From contig OV884015.1 in assembly GCA_930367205.1 (NCBI GenBank), forward strand, positions 32,479,288-32,543,287: DNA of 64,000 bases, written 5' to 3'. Source of the stretch: Acanthosoma haemorrhoidale. Taxonomy: Eukaryota > Arthropoda > Insecta > Hemiptera > Acanthosomatidae. The translations under genes and the position numbers were made by a program. The notes under the pieces were generated by a model, which was not told the DNA's origin, ran no database searches, and saw only the letters and a list, made by a program, of their open reading frames with translations. Shown here piece after piece: positions 12,426 through 24,750 of this stretch (within the stretch, counting starts at the first letter, position 1; every line of letters starts with the position of its first letter).

Positions 12426-12951
12426 TTTCGCTAGCCTTCAGAGCGATAACTCATAATTTGGTATGTAAATTATTACTTGAGTATCAGATAAAAAAATAAT
12501 TTTTTAGGAAAAATCTAATGAAAATGCTAATAAAAGCTGACCAGCAACTCGCAACAGCTGTTGAGAAATCTGTCTTCATGCAGTCCTTCGATCTAAAACT
12601 GAATAAACAAATTGACAAAAAGTGTCCGATACTTAAGGAAGGTCATATACATGTTAAACGCCAGTTTTCATAAAGGACCCTTTAATTAATAATAGACAAT
12701 GTTTTATGGGGTTGAAAATGTTAGCTATCTCCTCGCCACATCAACTAGGATCACAGTGTAAATTTAATGTGTCCAGCTTTAAGTGGGAACTGACAAAGAC
12801 TGAAATAAACAGAGAAATGAAAAGACAAGGGTTTATGGGCAGTTATGTAACTGAATAAATTTGTTTGGCTTCCTGTCAAGGTAGATAAAAGAGAAATGAT
12901 AGATGTTTATCAAATTTAATTATAAACAATCTTTTTGAACATGAATGTTTG
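12426..12951. other. Unannotated AT-rich DNA
   Basis: No gene or repeat is recognised. GTTTG at 12947-12951 is the target duplication of the following LTR. Confidence 0.5.
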
Positions 12952-13769
12952 TGTCGGGGTGCCAGTAGGGGAGTGCCTAATCACTCTAGCCCTGGTGACA
13001 AGTGCGGATTGTTGTAGTTTATAACATGGACCAGGTTCCATGTCGGCGTTAATATCTGACTCCATTTTATTGATAGGGATGTGTCTAGACAATACACTGT
13101 GTTCAGGAGAGAGGTTCAGAGGTTTCATAAAGAATAAGACCAGTTTTCAGAGTTCGGGCGGGAGATCGGCAGCGTAATAGTACAAGTCGTAAGAGGTCTG
13201 CTAGAGGCTGTGAGACAGGGTGACAGCGCAGAGGTGTGGCAGAGAAAGTGTAGACCAGTGGAAGACTGAGTGGACTTACTTCCAGGGCCCCGGGGCCCTG
13301 GCGTATCGCGACCGAGTGATAGCGGCTGTAGATGAGGGGACTGGGAAAGAGTGGGGCTACAGGGCAAAACCCGCTGATTTAAATATTAGTTTCCCCTTCC
13401 TAGTGGAAGGCGGAGTCGGCTGAAGGGGGTATGTTTTATGATGCCCAGGTGGCGAATCCCCCTTAAGTTTATGACTGTTGGTCTAAAAGGGTGTGTTTTA
13501 TAGCTGCTAGGGACTCACCTACTTAGGTTTTATGACCGCCGTAAGGTGACTAAAGGTCTACCGGTTCCGTTTTATGAGGGGGCAGGTGGCTTACCCTCAG
13601 GTTTATTGCAGACGACCTTCGACTCTCTGTGCCTTGTTATACGACTTCCGATCTCTCCATGATTTATTACCAGAAAAAGCTCTTACCATGTTTTACATCT
13701 AATTACAATACATTGTATATGCACCAGAGTATAGGCTGATTAAACACTTATGTAGTTAGGGTCACTACA
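12952..13769 (-). mobile_element. Solo LTR, family B, copy 1
   Basis: On the minus strand the 818-bp unit starts TGTAGTGACC and ends CACCCCGACA. A perfect 5-bp target duplication GTTTG flanks it (12947-12951 and 13770-13774), and no internal region is present. The TGTAGYGACC start is typical of Ty3/gypsy-type LTRs. Near its 3' end lies the ATGGAGTCAGAT module also found in family A, and here the frame (13128-12916) stays open through the LTR end into flanking DNA. Confidence 0.9.
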
Positions 13770-13774
13770 GTTTG

Positions 13775-15014
13775 CATCTACTGCACTAGTGTGGAATAGT
13801 AGATGTCAATTGTTTAAAACATTTAGGGAACTGAATTTTTGTGATATCGACTTGGGCTATTGACAGAAAAAGTAAGCAGGATTTATGGTTTTATAAAAGA
13901 AAACAAAACAAAGAAACACTAATCATAGTGATTATGCGAGATACTATGTAGTACCTTGACAGAATGAACATCTGAACTACAGTAGGGACTGTAAATAAGG
14001 CCAAGTGGCTGTTTAGAATTCAAGAGCTGTTTAATTCGTGATGGTTCATCTGTGGACCCTCGGGCTTGCGATGAATAGTTTAGTGCTTCATCGCCCCACC
14101 CTTCTTCACTGACCGATAACAAACCTTTCATTCACCTGTGTATTATTCATGGACTCACTCCTACGCGATTTTCTTGCTTAGCCCAAAAGGAGAGTTATAC
14201 CACAATTAGTTTTAAAAAAACAACCCCAAAATTATTTTCTTCCGTCAAAAATATGTCAGAGGTTATTCTACAAAAATAGAAAACGAAAAAATAGGGAAAA
14301 AAATATAAAGTATGAGTTTTGAGGTACGCTGATATAAGGTGGTGAAAGAACTCAAATGCAGCTTCTGGAAGGAAATGTTGATGAAACAGGGAAGAAAGGA
14401 AAGGGATAGGCCGCAACTAAACAACTATTGTAAACTTTTAGCATAATTCAAAAGCACCAAACAATCATTAATGGAGAACTGACGCTTCCTCTATCACTAA
14501 CTCTCGAGAGTGGGAGAGCAAGCAGCCAATCACAAACTAGCAGGTTGTATTCCTTAACGTTTTACAGGCTCCTTGCCTGTCAGCGTTTCAAAGCTAGCTG
14601 ATCTCAAGACCTTATGAGGTTCCTGGAGAAAACAGTATGCGACAGTATTTTATCAGAGGTGAATATTGCTTCATTTTTTACAACAGTTTGAACATTCGTT
14701 TATCGAAAAAAAGGTTTGATATAATAAATAAAAGGATCATCAACTAATATCAATTGTATTTTTAGTTTGATCCCAAAAGTCTTGACAACTCAAGTATTCT
14801 CCCTTCCCCTTGTGAAAAACAGCCCGCATTTCTTGATGTTGATATTAACTAATTAATTTGTTTGTCTACCATTCTAAACTAACATTCACATAGTAGCCTT
14901 TTGCTTGGAACTGTCTCAAGTTTACAGAGAGCCAGTTTCATATGACAATAATTTTATGATTGTTGGGTCATAAGTTATATAATGCTAAGAATATTGTTAC
15001 CTAATATTTTATGT
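13775..15014. other. Unannotated AT-rich DNA
   Basis: No gene or repeat is recognised. The small minus-strand frames near 14.0 and 14.3 kb show no domain. Confidence 0.5.
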
Positions 15015-15019
15015 AAGGC

Positions 15020-15757
15020 TGTCGGGTTGCCTCTAGAGTGCCTAATCACTCTAGCCCTCGTGACAAGTGCGGATTGTTGTAGTTCATAACATGGACCATT
15101 GTTCCATGTCGGCGTTTAATATCTGACTCCATTTATGATAGGTATGTGTCCCGACAATACACTATGTTTAAGAGAAGAGGTACAGAGGTTTCATAAAGAA
15201 TAAGACCAGTTTTCAGAGTTCGGGTGGGAGACAGGTAGAAGTCGGCAGATGGTCTGCAAGGAGGCTGAAAGCCAAGGTGCCAGACGCAGAGGCGCTGAGG
15301 AGAGAGTGGGTGACGAGGAGTCTAAGAGACTGACTTCCCAGGCCAATTGGCCCTGGCATAAAGCGACACCGAGTAACAGCGGATGAAGAGAGAGTAGACT
15401 GAGTTGGATTTCGGGCTAGCAGCCCCGGGATTAAATTATGTTCCTGCTTGGTGGGGGAAGCGTGCAAGTGAGGAAATGCGCACACCTGTGACCCATTACG
15501 TGCCCCTCGGCCCCAAAGGGACTGTTTACAACTCTTTATGGCATGCCAGGTGGCATTATTGCCCACCTGGCTTTTAGGCCGGTGGACCTGGCTGTTTTAT
15601 GGCTGCCCTCTGCCGACCCTTTTAGTTTTATGACTGCCGGTCCCGCGCATGATTTATTGCTTAAAATATTCACCATGATTGACATCTAATTAGAATACAT
15701 TACATATGCACCAGAGTATAGGGTGATTTAACACTTGTGTAGTTAGTGGTCGCTACA
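15020..15757 (-). mobile_element. Solo LTR, family B, copy 2
   Basis: A 738-bp relative of 12952-13769 in the same orientation, starting TGTAGCGACC and ending AACCCGACA. The flanks AAGGC (15015-15019) and ATGGC (15758-15762) agree at 4 of 5 positions, consistent with a decayed target duplication. It sits directly against the broken family-A LTR at 15758-16765, as though inserted into it. An internal CCCGACA copy (plus strand, 15150-15156) faces the terminal one. Confidence 0.8.
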
Positions 15758-16090
15758 ATGGCTAAAAGCCCCTTCTAGTGTATACCTGCCTCGGGACTTC
15801 ATAGAATTGCTGGTGTTTCTATTTTTTAAGTAAGCGACCGCATCCCTCCCAATTCCTGAAACAACTTTTCTCATATTCACTTGTTCACAGTTGTATCCCG
15901 GACACTCGTCCATAAACACCCGACCCAGTAGTATCATAACTCTTAATAGTTGTATATACCAGTGTTTTGCTTGTACATAATAAACACTGTAAATTGTAAA
16001 GAAAGAGATTGAGCAGGTGGATCTGTGGTCTTTCACCCTTGCTGGCGGGCTAGTCAGTGGGCCGCCTAAATTGTTTTGATCTGACTCCAT
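15743..16090 (-). CDS. Open frame starting in LTR at ATGGAGTCAGAT (115 codons)
   Basis: The frame begins MESDQNN at the conserved LTR ATG, passes the point where LTR similarity stops, and continues through YVQAKHWYIQLLRVMILLGR and ECPGYNCEQVNMRKV until just inside the neighbouring LTR. I recognise no domain. In yeast Ty1 the gag ORF starts inside the LTR, so a gag beginning here is conceivable, but nothing in the residues proves it. The end in the unrelated LTR is accidental. Confidence 0.2.
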   Translation of the reverse strand: MESDQNNLGGPLTSPPARVKDHRSTCSISFFTIYSVYYVQAKHWYIQLLRVMILLGRVFMDECPGYNCEQVNMRKVVSGIGRDAVAYLKNRNTSNSMKSRGRYTLEGAFSHCSDH

Positions 16091-16410
16091 AAGATCTTAG
16101 AAGGTGTGCCCCGACAAAGCACTATGTTCAGGAGAAGAGGAACAGGGTAGGTTTATAGGTAATTTATGTGGTCTTGGAATGAGCACGAATTCACACTCGG
16201 TGTTTAAGGGTAGGTAAAAACCGTCCGAATCCGTCGTCCGCGAGGGAGAGGTCTCTCCCAAGGAGGAGACGAAGGCAGAGATTACCACTAGGATGGTGTG
16301 GGGTCTGACAACGCCGGACTAAAACATAGCAAGGTTAGGAGAGAGAGATGCAGAGGTAGTTGAATGAGAAGACCATGGTTTGAGTAGAGCAGCAAGTGCC
16401 AGTGAGAGAG

Positions 16411-16525
<115 letters not shown>

Positions 16526-16580
16526 AAGTGTTCTTGGTGCCAGTTTGGTTCTTTCTATCGTCCGTCTTAGGGCGCTAAGT

Positions 16581-16587
16581 TTATATA
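16581..16587 (-). promoter_or_regulatory. TATA box of family-A LTR
   Basis: TATATAA on the minus strand, at the same place in the LTR as the TATATAA at 30509-30515. The (GA)n tract lies about 60 bp downstream in the direction of transcription, near the expected start region. Confidence 0.5.
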
Positions 16588-16962
16588 GGCCGACCAGCCG
16601 TGGTGGGGATGGTCCCCCGCCTGCGGCTGTTTCCCCCACTAGCTTCTCTCCCCTCTCCGCCTGACGTCATAAGCTTCATTAAACATATGGAAACATAGGT
16701 ACATATTTTCTGGTCTGAGAAGAGGGGAACCTCTAATTATTCGTAATTAAGAGGTGGCCAAAACAATGATATTATAAATTAAATATATTTTGTTTTACTT
16801 TGATGTTAATTATTTATAAATAAAGTATTTGTTATGTTTGTTAAATAAATAAGCAGCTTCTGCGTAGGTAATTAATATCATTTGCATTAGTTTTACTACT
16901 GGTATAGAGTTAAATCTTTAGTCTGATAATATGAGGTAGAATAATGTGACTAAAACATTAGT

Positions 16963-17888
16963 TGTTGTGGCCACCTCTTAATCACAAATAATTATAAGTC
17001 ACCCTCTTATCGTATCAGACCTTGTATCTATATCATCAAATAATATCAGAAAATATTTATTTATTTTTCATTATGTTAATAAAGATTATGACGTCAGTAA
17101 GAGTAGGTGGAGGAGTCAGGGGCCCATCCCCACTTCCTCTCTAGCCGCCTGGTGGGAGGCCATCCCCTTCTGGTCGGACCGGCTATAAAAAAAGCGGCAC
17201 AGGACAAAATTAGCATAACTAATCGGACCTTCACTTGGAACACTACTCTCTCCTCTCTCTCTGCATTGGCGCCTGCTGCTCTACTCAAAACCATGGACTT
17301 CTCATTCAACTACCACTGCATCTCTCTTTCCTAACCTCGCTATGTTGTAGTCCGGCGCCGTCAGACCCCACACCTTCCTAGTGGGAATCTCTGTCTTCAC
17401 CTCGCTAAAACTAGCACCTCCTTGGGAGAGAGCTCTCTCTCGCGGACGACGGTTGCCGTGGCCCTGCAAATTTTACCAGCAGTGTCTCCCACGGCAATCC
17501 ACTCTGTCTCTTTCCGGTTCACACTCGCCTTTGGGAACCGGACGGTTTTCGCCTACCCTTAGATACCGAGTGTGAATTCGTGGTCATTCCAAGACCCCAT
17601 AAACTACCTATAAACCTACCCTGTACCTCTTCTCCTGAACACAGTGCTTTGTCGGGCCACACACACCTTCTAAAGATCTGATGGAGTCAGATCAAAGCGA
17701 ATTAAGGCTGCCCGTCGACTAGGTTGGCAGCCAGGGTGAAAGACCATAGGTCCACCCGCTCTATCTCTTTCTGGGCGCTCGCCGGACGGGGGCTAAGAGG
17801 TTGTAGTGAACCTAGCCCGCGCCGGGCGTCTCCTCACCACTTTGGGGATACTCAGGTATAAACTGAGCCCCCTAGTGAAGACCCGACA
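16963..17888 (+). mobile_element. LTR, family A, copy 2 (probably solo)
   Basis: A 926-bp unit from TGTTGTGGCC to CCCGACA. The flanks TTAGT (16958-16962) and TCAGT (17889-17893) match at 4 of 5. TGTCGGG at 17650-17656 opposes CCCGACA at 17882-17888. The ATGGAGTCAGAT motif is present but its frame stops after about 12 codons, so this copy cannot encode the longer frame seen in copy 3. With 15758-16765 it forms an inverted LTR pair separated by 197 bp. Confidence 0.85.
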
Positions 17889-17893
17889 TCAGT

Positions 17894-20756
17894 AATACTT
17901 CGTCTAAAGCTGTAAAAAAGGTTACAATTCAATGTTAACTAAAGACGTCTACTGAAGATTTGACATAGAGAATTCGGCTGCGGATCTGTATAGGGGTTTG
18001 ACTAGCCTAAGCCTCATACAGAGGCATGACACTGGAAGGGACCAGCCCTTGAATATTGAGTAGGATAAATAAATAAAGAGAATAAACCTTTGATTTTAAT
18101 AGAAACTTTTCAAACTTGAAATGGAAATGTGTCATTGATGACCACTGTTGGTCTTGGATGCGTGGGATACAGTCGGGCATTGACTGGCTCACCGAACACA
18201 ATTCACCGAACGCTGGAATGTTCCCTCATACCACGCATCAATGGGTTTCAACCTTCTCTGTGGATCAATCCACTCCTCTTCACATGTATGCTCACATCGT
18301 AGCCATATTGAATACGATACTATTACATAATCAGAAATTTTTTGATTGTGCTGTTCCTTGATAGTATGGTGCTCTAGATGATCGCGAAGATTCTGCAAGT
18401 ATCCGACTTATGATGAATGAGAACTGATCGTTCGGTGACTGGGAAATTTCTCTATTTGAAATTCACGATCCGAATGCGGCAAACTATAAGAATGTCTGAT
18501 TTCCTCTGGTAAAAACTTCTCTGAAATCCAATTAGTACCGTCTAGTAAAGTACTTATTAAGTGGGTTTTGTGAGAAAGATTTACTTTTTATTTAAAAAAA
18601 AAAGACTGGACTTAGAAATTAAATAAAAAAACGTCTTAAATAGGTTTGCTCTATTACTGCTTCAAGAGGCCAGTAATAGTCTATTTTATTTTCAAATTTA
18701 CCAACCCATTCTATATCTAGTAACTCATTTATTTCGAAACTAAGTGTAAACCTGTAACCGTTGTCGCTATGATCATCTATGGTGTCTAAAGTTTTATAAT
18801 GCTAAGAACAAGTTGAAGGGGCTTGACCAGAACTGCATTTTTTTTGTTATACTCCCCCCTCTAAAAGTGGCATTTTATATCAAGTAATTGTTCTATGTTA
18901 GACTCCTTTCATTCATACGAAACCTCAAACTGACTGATTAAAAACTTTATATTATTGATAAATGTTTCGAAGTTCTCCTTAGAATATTTGACTCGTTATA
19001 GATTAATGATTTTTATCGTAAGTTAGCTCATATGACTGAGAAAAAAACAAACAAGAATTTTTTGGAAGATCGGGCTAGGTTGATAAATTTTTGATTTATT
19101 TGGTTTTCACACAGTTTATCCATGAACATCGTTTTAGCCATGAATGTATGTATAAAGAGGTTGATATCAATAGTTAAAGTTATTTCGGAAAACCTTTCTC
19201 CTTGACGTTTTAAAAAGTTAGCTATCTATCATCTATCATTCAGGTATTATGTAATTTGTTTGTTACAGCATATGATAATAATTGTGAAGCACCTGAGAGG
19301 CGAAGTTATATTTATATATCGTATTTACTTTGATCAATTATCCAGAAGGAGGTAAATTTAGCCACTGCAGCTAGACAAAACAGACGTTGTGAATTCTCTA
19401 TATAGAAGCCAAACTGCGTGCAGTAATGCGCCCAGTGTCTGAATAGCAACCATGTTACATGTCAGTTCCGGCTGAGTAGATTCATATGGGTTCACCACCG
19501 CACACAAGCCTACCAATTCAGAGCATATGCCTGCTCCGTTCCCGTATCCTGCACCGCAAAGTCTCGATAATCCAAAACAAGTATGAAAGCATGATACAGC
19601 AACATCAATAGAATATAAGAGAGAAATAAAAAAAAATAAACCTAAAGAACAGCAGCCTAACCACTGTTTCTTTTAAAGAATTTATTTTTACTGACAATCC
19701 ACCTAATTTTCTGCCATCCACAGGCCTAATGCTCCGATTCGTCTAAAAAGTTATCGTGATTTTCGATACATGGGCCAAGCGATATTCAAAACTAAGACAA
19801 TACTCATCATCATGTCAACATTTTAGACGAGCAGAAAACAAAAGAGAACACAGACGAATAGGAAAGTGACAAGCTTAGTAATGACTATACTGGCAAAATA
19901 GATTGTCATGAGCTTCCTTAGGCTTAATGTACAACTAATGTATGATAATTTATATAAGTTACAACACATCTCGTTTTGGCTACCAAGCCTTAGTAGAGAG
20001 AGATCACAAATAATATTTTTTTTTTTGTTTAAAACACTTCTGTCTGCTGAATTCTGCTTCATATGTAAGTGGCTTACCTTTAAATGGAAAACAAACCTCG
20101 TTTAAATGCTTCATTGGCCAAAGTTACGGAAACCTTGATAAATTCAAAATAACCTATTCATAATTTATATAACTTTATTTATCGACAATAAACATTCATA
20201 TAACATAAATATGTTCTCATAACAATTTCAAATGTTTTTTTTTGATTTATAAGCCAACAGCACAAACAAATGATTTTTATTGCAATATTTAAAATTAAAT
20301 TTTGAAAAGTATCAATGCTATTTTAACTGATTTCATTAATAAACTTTATATTTTACTTGTTTGGCATGTCAAGTTTTTTTTTGTTTTGTTTTTCATAATT
20401 TTAGCATCTTCAAATCAATTAAAAACTAACTAGAACTTTTGTAATATTTATAAACGAAAAAATGGCAGAAATTGAAGGAGCTTGTTGAGATGTTAAGGAC
20501 GTGGTTCTGTGACTCATATCAGTTTTTAAAATACTCAATTAATGATTGTTAAACAAAATAATGCATACTAACAGTACCTTTTATAACATTTTTTATTTTT
20601 ACTATAGTATATATTATTAGATTCAATAATATGTAAAAAAAAAACGTCTACGTAGGCTTCCTTCTAGTTGCATGTCGAACGTTTTTAGTAAACATTACAT
20701 AGTAGTCTACTAAAGTCATTTAGTATATAGTCATATAGTCATTTTCTATATTTCCT
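17894..20756. other. Unannotated AT-rich DNA
   Basis: About 2.9 kb without a recognisable gene. Overlapping small frames on both strands around 18.1-18.4 kb and a GC-richer patch at 19.4-19.6 kb lack splice signals or domains I can support. Confidence 0.45.
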
Positions 20757-20760
20757 ATAT

Positions 20761-20795
20761 GAGCCGTTTATTTTGAAAGTGGGCTAAGTCCATTT
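20761..20795 (+). repeat. Left terminal inverted repeat
   Basis: Pairs with 24712-24746 at 32 of 35 positions. The core TTTGAAAGTGGNCTAAGTCC recurs at 20926-20960 as a subterminal copy. Confidence 0.85.
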
Positions 20796-21154
20796 GTCAT
20801 TATTTCCGGTTGCCGGTGGTTACATGTACAACTTCAAGTTATTTATCAATAAAGCATTTAAGGTTACTTATATTCCGAGTAAATACGATAATGCTAAACA
20901 CATAAGTTTTCAGAGTTAGTTTAGTGAGCCGTTTACTTTGAAAGTGGCCTAAGTCCAGTTAAATTAAGATATTAATTATTGATAAGTCCGAAGGCAGTGA
21001 TGAAGGTAATTTTAAATAATTATTATTTAACAAGTTAATCTCAATTTTTGGAAAATTGCATTAGTTGAATAATCAGTACGTTTAATTAATGTAGTTAAAC
21101 AGATTAAATATAGAACTTAAAATTCAATATTAAATTTTAGAAATTATTTCACCC

Positions 21155-21918
21155 TTGGGGAAGAACAAAACGACCAGATCATTTAGTTCAGATAGTGAAG
21201 AAGAATTAGTAAGTAATGATTTTAAAGAAAATCGAAAAAGAAAGAGAATTATAGAACAATATTTGTCTTCAGGGGATGTAGATACAATTACCATTGGAGA
21301 AAAGATTGATGAAACATACATCCAAAAAGTGCGTAAGATTAAACGGAATTCAGAAAAAAAGATATTGTACTCAAACCGGAAATATTGTCCCTTCAAAAGT
21401 TAACCAAAACAAAGATTGCCGTTGTCGAAAATCTTGCGAAAAAAAATCACGAAGAAGAAGAAAGAAAGAGTATTTTTGAGAAGTTTTGGTATTAGGAAGA
21501 TTTTAATAAACAAAACATATTGCTTTACGAAGCTATCGAGCGCAAAACTGTGAAACTAAGACGTCAAAAAAACGGGAAAGGTTCTTCAAGAAATTGGAGT
21601 TTTAGGTATTTGTTAAATTCTAAAAACGGAAAAGTTCTCGCCTGTAAAAAATTCTTTTTGGATACCTTCAAAGTAAGTGAAGGACGCTTAAAAAGTGTAT
21701 TAAACTCGTCAAATGTGGGAAATGATTTACGAGGGTGTATGGTTAGATCATCAAGAAAAGTTTCTGAGGAAAAGAAAAAGCACATCCAAAATCATATTAA
21801 AAGTTTTTCTAAATTTTAATCCCATTATACCCGATCTCATAATCCTAATAGAAGATATCTAAATCCCGACCTAACTGTTAGGAAAATGTTTAATTTATAC
21901 GAGCTTCATTGCAAGGAA
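21155..21918 (+). pseudogene. Transposase of the 4-kb element, N-terminal part
   Basis: Starts at a TTG where an ATG is expected (GKNKTTRSFSSDSEEEL follows), with an acidic and then basic N-terminus. One frameshift occurs around 21400. The frame then resumes through GKVLACKKFFLDTFKVSEGR and, after one in-frame TAA at 21817-21819, NPNRRYLNPDLTVRKMFNLY. These resemble a widespread insect family of uncharacterised transposase-like proteins. The reading frame runs straight into an inserted LINE at 21919, so LHCKE is followed directly by the reverse-transcriptase residues AFDSVDH. Confidence 0.75.
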
Positions 21919-22880
21919 GCTTTCGACTCTGTCGACCACTACATCCTACTCCAACGTCTGAGGGAATATGAATTCTCGGATCAGCTGCAGAACCTGATGA
22001 GATCCTATCTTACAGGCAGAACTTTTTCGGTTCGTATAGGCACTACGTCTACGACCCGAAGAAATTACACTGCCAGTGTCCCCCAAGGATCGGTGCTAGG
22101 CCCCCTGTTGTTCAACATTTACACCGCCCACATCGTAGGAGCCTCGTACCCCAACTGCGAGGTATCGGCGTATGCAGACGACATTGGTGTTTACAGCACT
22201 AGCATCAATCCCACCAGAGCCCTGAAATTCGATGAGAATTCCAGTCAACAGATCGCCGAGAAACTCGATGCCGTCCACATTAAAGTCAACCCGGCCAAGA
22301 CGCAAGGAATTATATTCAGCTATAAATCCGGAAGAAAGAAGCTCCCGAAATCCTTCGTCTTAGACGGCAAAGAGTGCCATGTAAGCAACAAGCTATGCTA
22401 CCTTGGGATTACCCTCGGTAGACACTTGTCGTTCACAACACATCTCGGCAAGAAGTTAAAGAGTGTTAGGAAGAAATTCTTCAGCCTCGGCACCTACTTC
22501 ACAGCCCGGCTTTATCGGTACGCCTCAAGCTGCTGATATACCAGAGCGTCCTAAGACCTGCTTTGATGTATGAAACCCCTCTCTTCAAGTATCTGACTCC
22601 TAACACTCTCAAAACGCTCCAGCAATTTCAGAACAGAGTTCTCCGCACCTCCCTCAAACATACCCCGTTCGACCGAATGAAGGCAGACGAGATGCATAAA
22701 AAATTTAAAGTGCTCACCATTCAAGATTTCATCAAGAGAAGACACATCAATTTTTTTGATTCACTCCGACACAGCCACAACCCACTATTCTCCGACCTTC
22801 AACCACCACCAATGCCCGTCAGATGGAAGCACTGCTGGACCGCCAAAGCCTGGAGACAGATGGACGTGATCGAACCCTAG
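21919..22880 (+). pseudogene. LINE-X reverse transcriptase, C-terminal half
   Basis: Visible motifs in order: AFDSVDH (motif A with the first catalytic Asp), SVPQGSVLGPLLFNIY (motif B), SAYADDIGVY (motif C, with both Asp residues kept), then NPAKTQGIIFS and YLGITLGRHLSF of the thumb region. The frame is lost at about 22520 and resumes as LLIYQSVLRPALMYETPLFK to a stop at 22878-22880. The N-terminal endonuclease and first RT blocks are missing through 5' truncation, so it is inactive. Non-LTR, jockey/CR1-like; clade not certain. Confidence 0.9.
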
Positions 22881-23264
22881 CCCCCTGACGGAGACTGAAG
22901 ATCTACACCCAGCCGAGAGATCGAGGCCGATCTCCGAAGCTACAAGACCCCATCTACCTGCTTAAGCAGGGTCGACCTTCCGGCCGAGAGGTCGACTTAT
23001 TTCAGGCCCCTGCCGGGGCTGGCCAGGCTTGACCTGGCCGACTTCAAACCCTTGCCTAGGTACCCCTAGGCTCCACCCTCGGTAGACTCTCACTACCTTC
23101 CTGATTCCACCCGCCTCCTTTAGGCATACCCCACCCTATATCCTTCTCATACATCCTTCAAATGGGGGACTCCCCTTAGTGAAAGGCACTCATTAGCCCA
23201 AAGTAATTTTCCCACATCCTATTTTATAAGTTTGAGAGCTAAGGGAAAAAAAAAAAAAAAAAAA
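21919..23264 (+). mobile_element. LINE-X (jockey/CR1-type), 5'-truncated insertion
   Basis: Inserted inside the transposase with target duplication AAGGAA (21913-21918 and 23265-23270). It begins at reverse-transcriptase motif A, carries the ORF end, a 365-bp 3' UTR (22881-23245) ending GAGAGCTAAGGG, and a tail of 19 A (23246-23264). The transposase sequence reads on after the duplication, which confirms the boundaries. Related tails occur at 5999-6047, 38378-38469 and 38479-38856. Confidence 0.9.
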
Positions 23265-23270
23265 AAGGAA

Positions 23271-24314
23271 AATAAAATAAAAGCTATTAACCACGCAAAG
23301 ATACATGTCAAAAATGCGACTTATTAAACATCAAAATTAAAGCATGGAATGATGATAAAGAAAAGAATAAGCTTACAGAAGAACACAATGTTCATTTAAG
23401 ACTAGCAGAATTAGCTAGAAAGTCACTAAAACAAGATCAGGAACAATTATCACGTAATTCAGATTATTATTTCGCTTTTTCGTTCGAATTGCAAAAAGCA
23501 TTACCTTATCCAAAGTTGACTACTTCAATGGAATATTATAAACGCAATATGTACGTTCTAAATTTGGGTATTCACAATTTTCAGAACCTTAATGTTCTCA
23601 TGTACATTTGGGATGAAACTATTGCATCAAGAAATAGCTTCATGCGTCCTAAAACATGTTAAAAACTTAAGAAGTGAAAGACACATTATAGCTTACAGTA
23701 TGCAGGGCAAAATGGAAGTATTCAAGTAGCTTTAACGTGGCTAAAAATTGTCCAAAATGTTGAAAATAATGTGGAAATCATAGATCACAAATTTTTAATA
23801 TCAGGACATTCGTTTTTATTAAATGATAGAGATTTTGGCATGGTAGAAATGTCATTAAAAAAAAATTTACTGTTTGTCCCCCAAGATTATTACAATATTA
23901 TCAAAAAGTGTCGGAAAGGTAATAAATAGGTTTATTGTAGATGAAATGAGACAAGAAGATTTTGTATCGACAAAATTATTAGAAGACGCAATTTTTAAAA
24001 AGGAAAACAATAATAGTGGAGAATCAATTAACTGGTTAAAGATATGTAGGATGCGTTTTGTCAGAAATGAACCGAATAACATTTTCTATAAGACATCAAT
24101 GAATGAGAATGAAAATTTTAAAGTCCTGAATTTATTACCACGACGGGGTAGAGCAAGAAAGGTCAAAAATATTGTATTGACACCACTGTATAAAACTATC
24201 AGACAAATAACAACAGCAAAATTCAAGGACATAATTGACCTATTACGATATATACCGCCGGAACATCACGATTTCTTCAAATCCCTTTCACACACACAAA
24301 ATGTAGATGAGTAG
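23271..24314 (+). pseudogene. Transposase of the 4-kb element, C-terminal part
   Basis: After the LINE the frame continues NKIKAINH. Roughly 60-75 bp then seem deleted before PRKDTCQKCDLL at 23291, which runs open to TAA at 23660-23662 with LQKALPYPKLTTSMEYYKRN and MYVLNLGIHNF. Two frame breaks follow around the block expected to read YSDxCxGQN, which is garbled to YSMQGK, so a likely catalytic Asp position is destroyed. IQVALTWLKIVQN and IIDHKFLISGHSF follow, then the frame from 23874 to the stop (INWLKICRMRF, RYIPPEHHDFFKSL). Inactive. Confidence 0.75.
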
Positions 24315-24711
24315 TAAACTGTTTTGTAATTTATGTTTGTAATTTTGTGGGTTATGTATATTAGTTGAGAAATGTTTTGAATCGCATAAATTATGTTTTT
24401 GAAGTGTTGTAAAGCTATGTAAAATAAATTGAGTATCGTTTTTTTTTCAATTTAAAACATCTTACATTATTTTGAATGAACTTGGGCTCCTTAAAATTTT
24501 ATAATGAATCTGGTTGTTGATTTTGAAAGTGGCCTAACTCCATTCTTGGTAAGAAAACGCATATTATTCACTTAATAATTGCCATTATTTTAATAAGAAC
24601 TATAAATGTAACACCTTTAGATACACTTAAACAGTATGACTCTTTAGCATCCTGTACGCATATTTTTAATTGCATTGTAACACAAACCCTTAAATATCTC
24701 AATTTAAGTAT

Positions 24712-24746
24712 AAATGGACTTAGGCTACTTTCAAAATAAACGGCTT
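24712..24746 (-). repeat. Right terminal inverted repeat
   Basis: Reverse complement of the left end with three differences. Downstream flank is ATAC. Confidence 0.85.
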
Positions 24747-24750
24747 ATAC

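Larger units (their letters stand above)
20761..24746 (+). mobile_element. DNA transposon with 35-bp TIRs (Sola-like?), ~4 kb
   Basis: The ends are inverted: GAGCCGTTTATTTTGAAAGT at the left pairs with AAGCCGTTTATTTTGAAAGT read from the right, and 32 of 35 bases agree through CTAAGTCCATTT. The 4-bp flanks are ATAT and ATAC. Two further copies of the same motif lie just inside (20926-20960 and about 24514-24545), giving subterminal repeats. Between them lies a broken transposase in two parts, interrupted by a LINE. The protein type and possible 4-bp duplication suggest the Sola superfamily, but I assign that with low confidence. Confidence 0.8.

Noticed and set aside
12952..15757. The two family-B LTRs as ends of one 2.8-kb element
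   Set aside because: The left copy has its own perfect 5-bp target duplication and the two copies are too diverged; no primer-binding site lies between.
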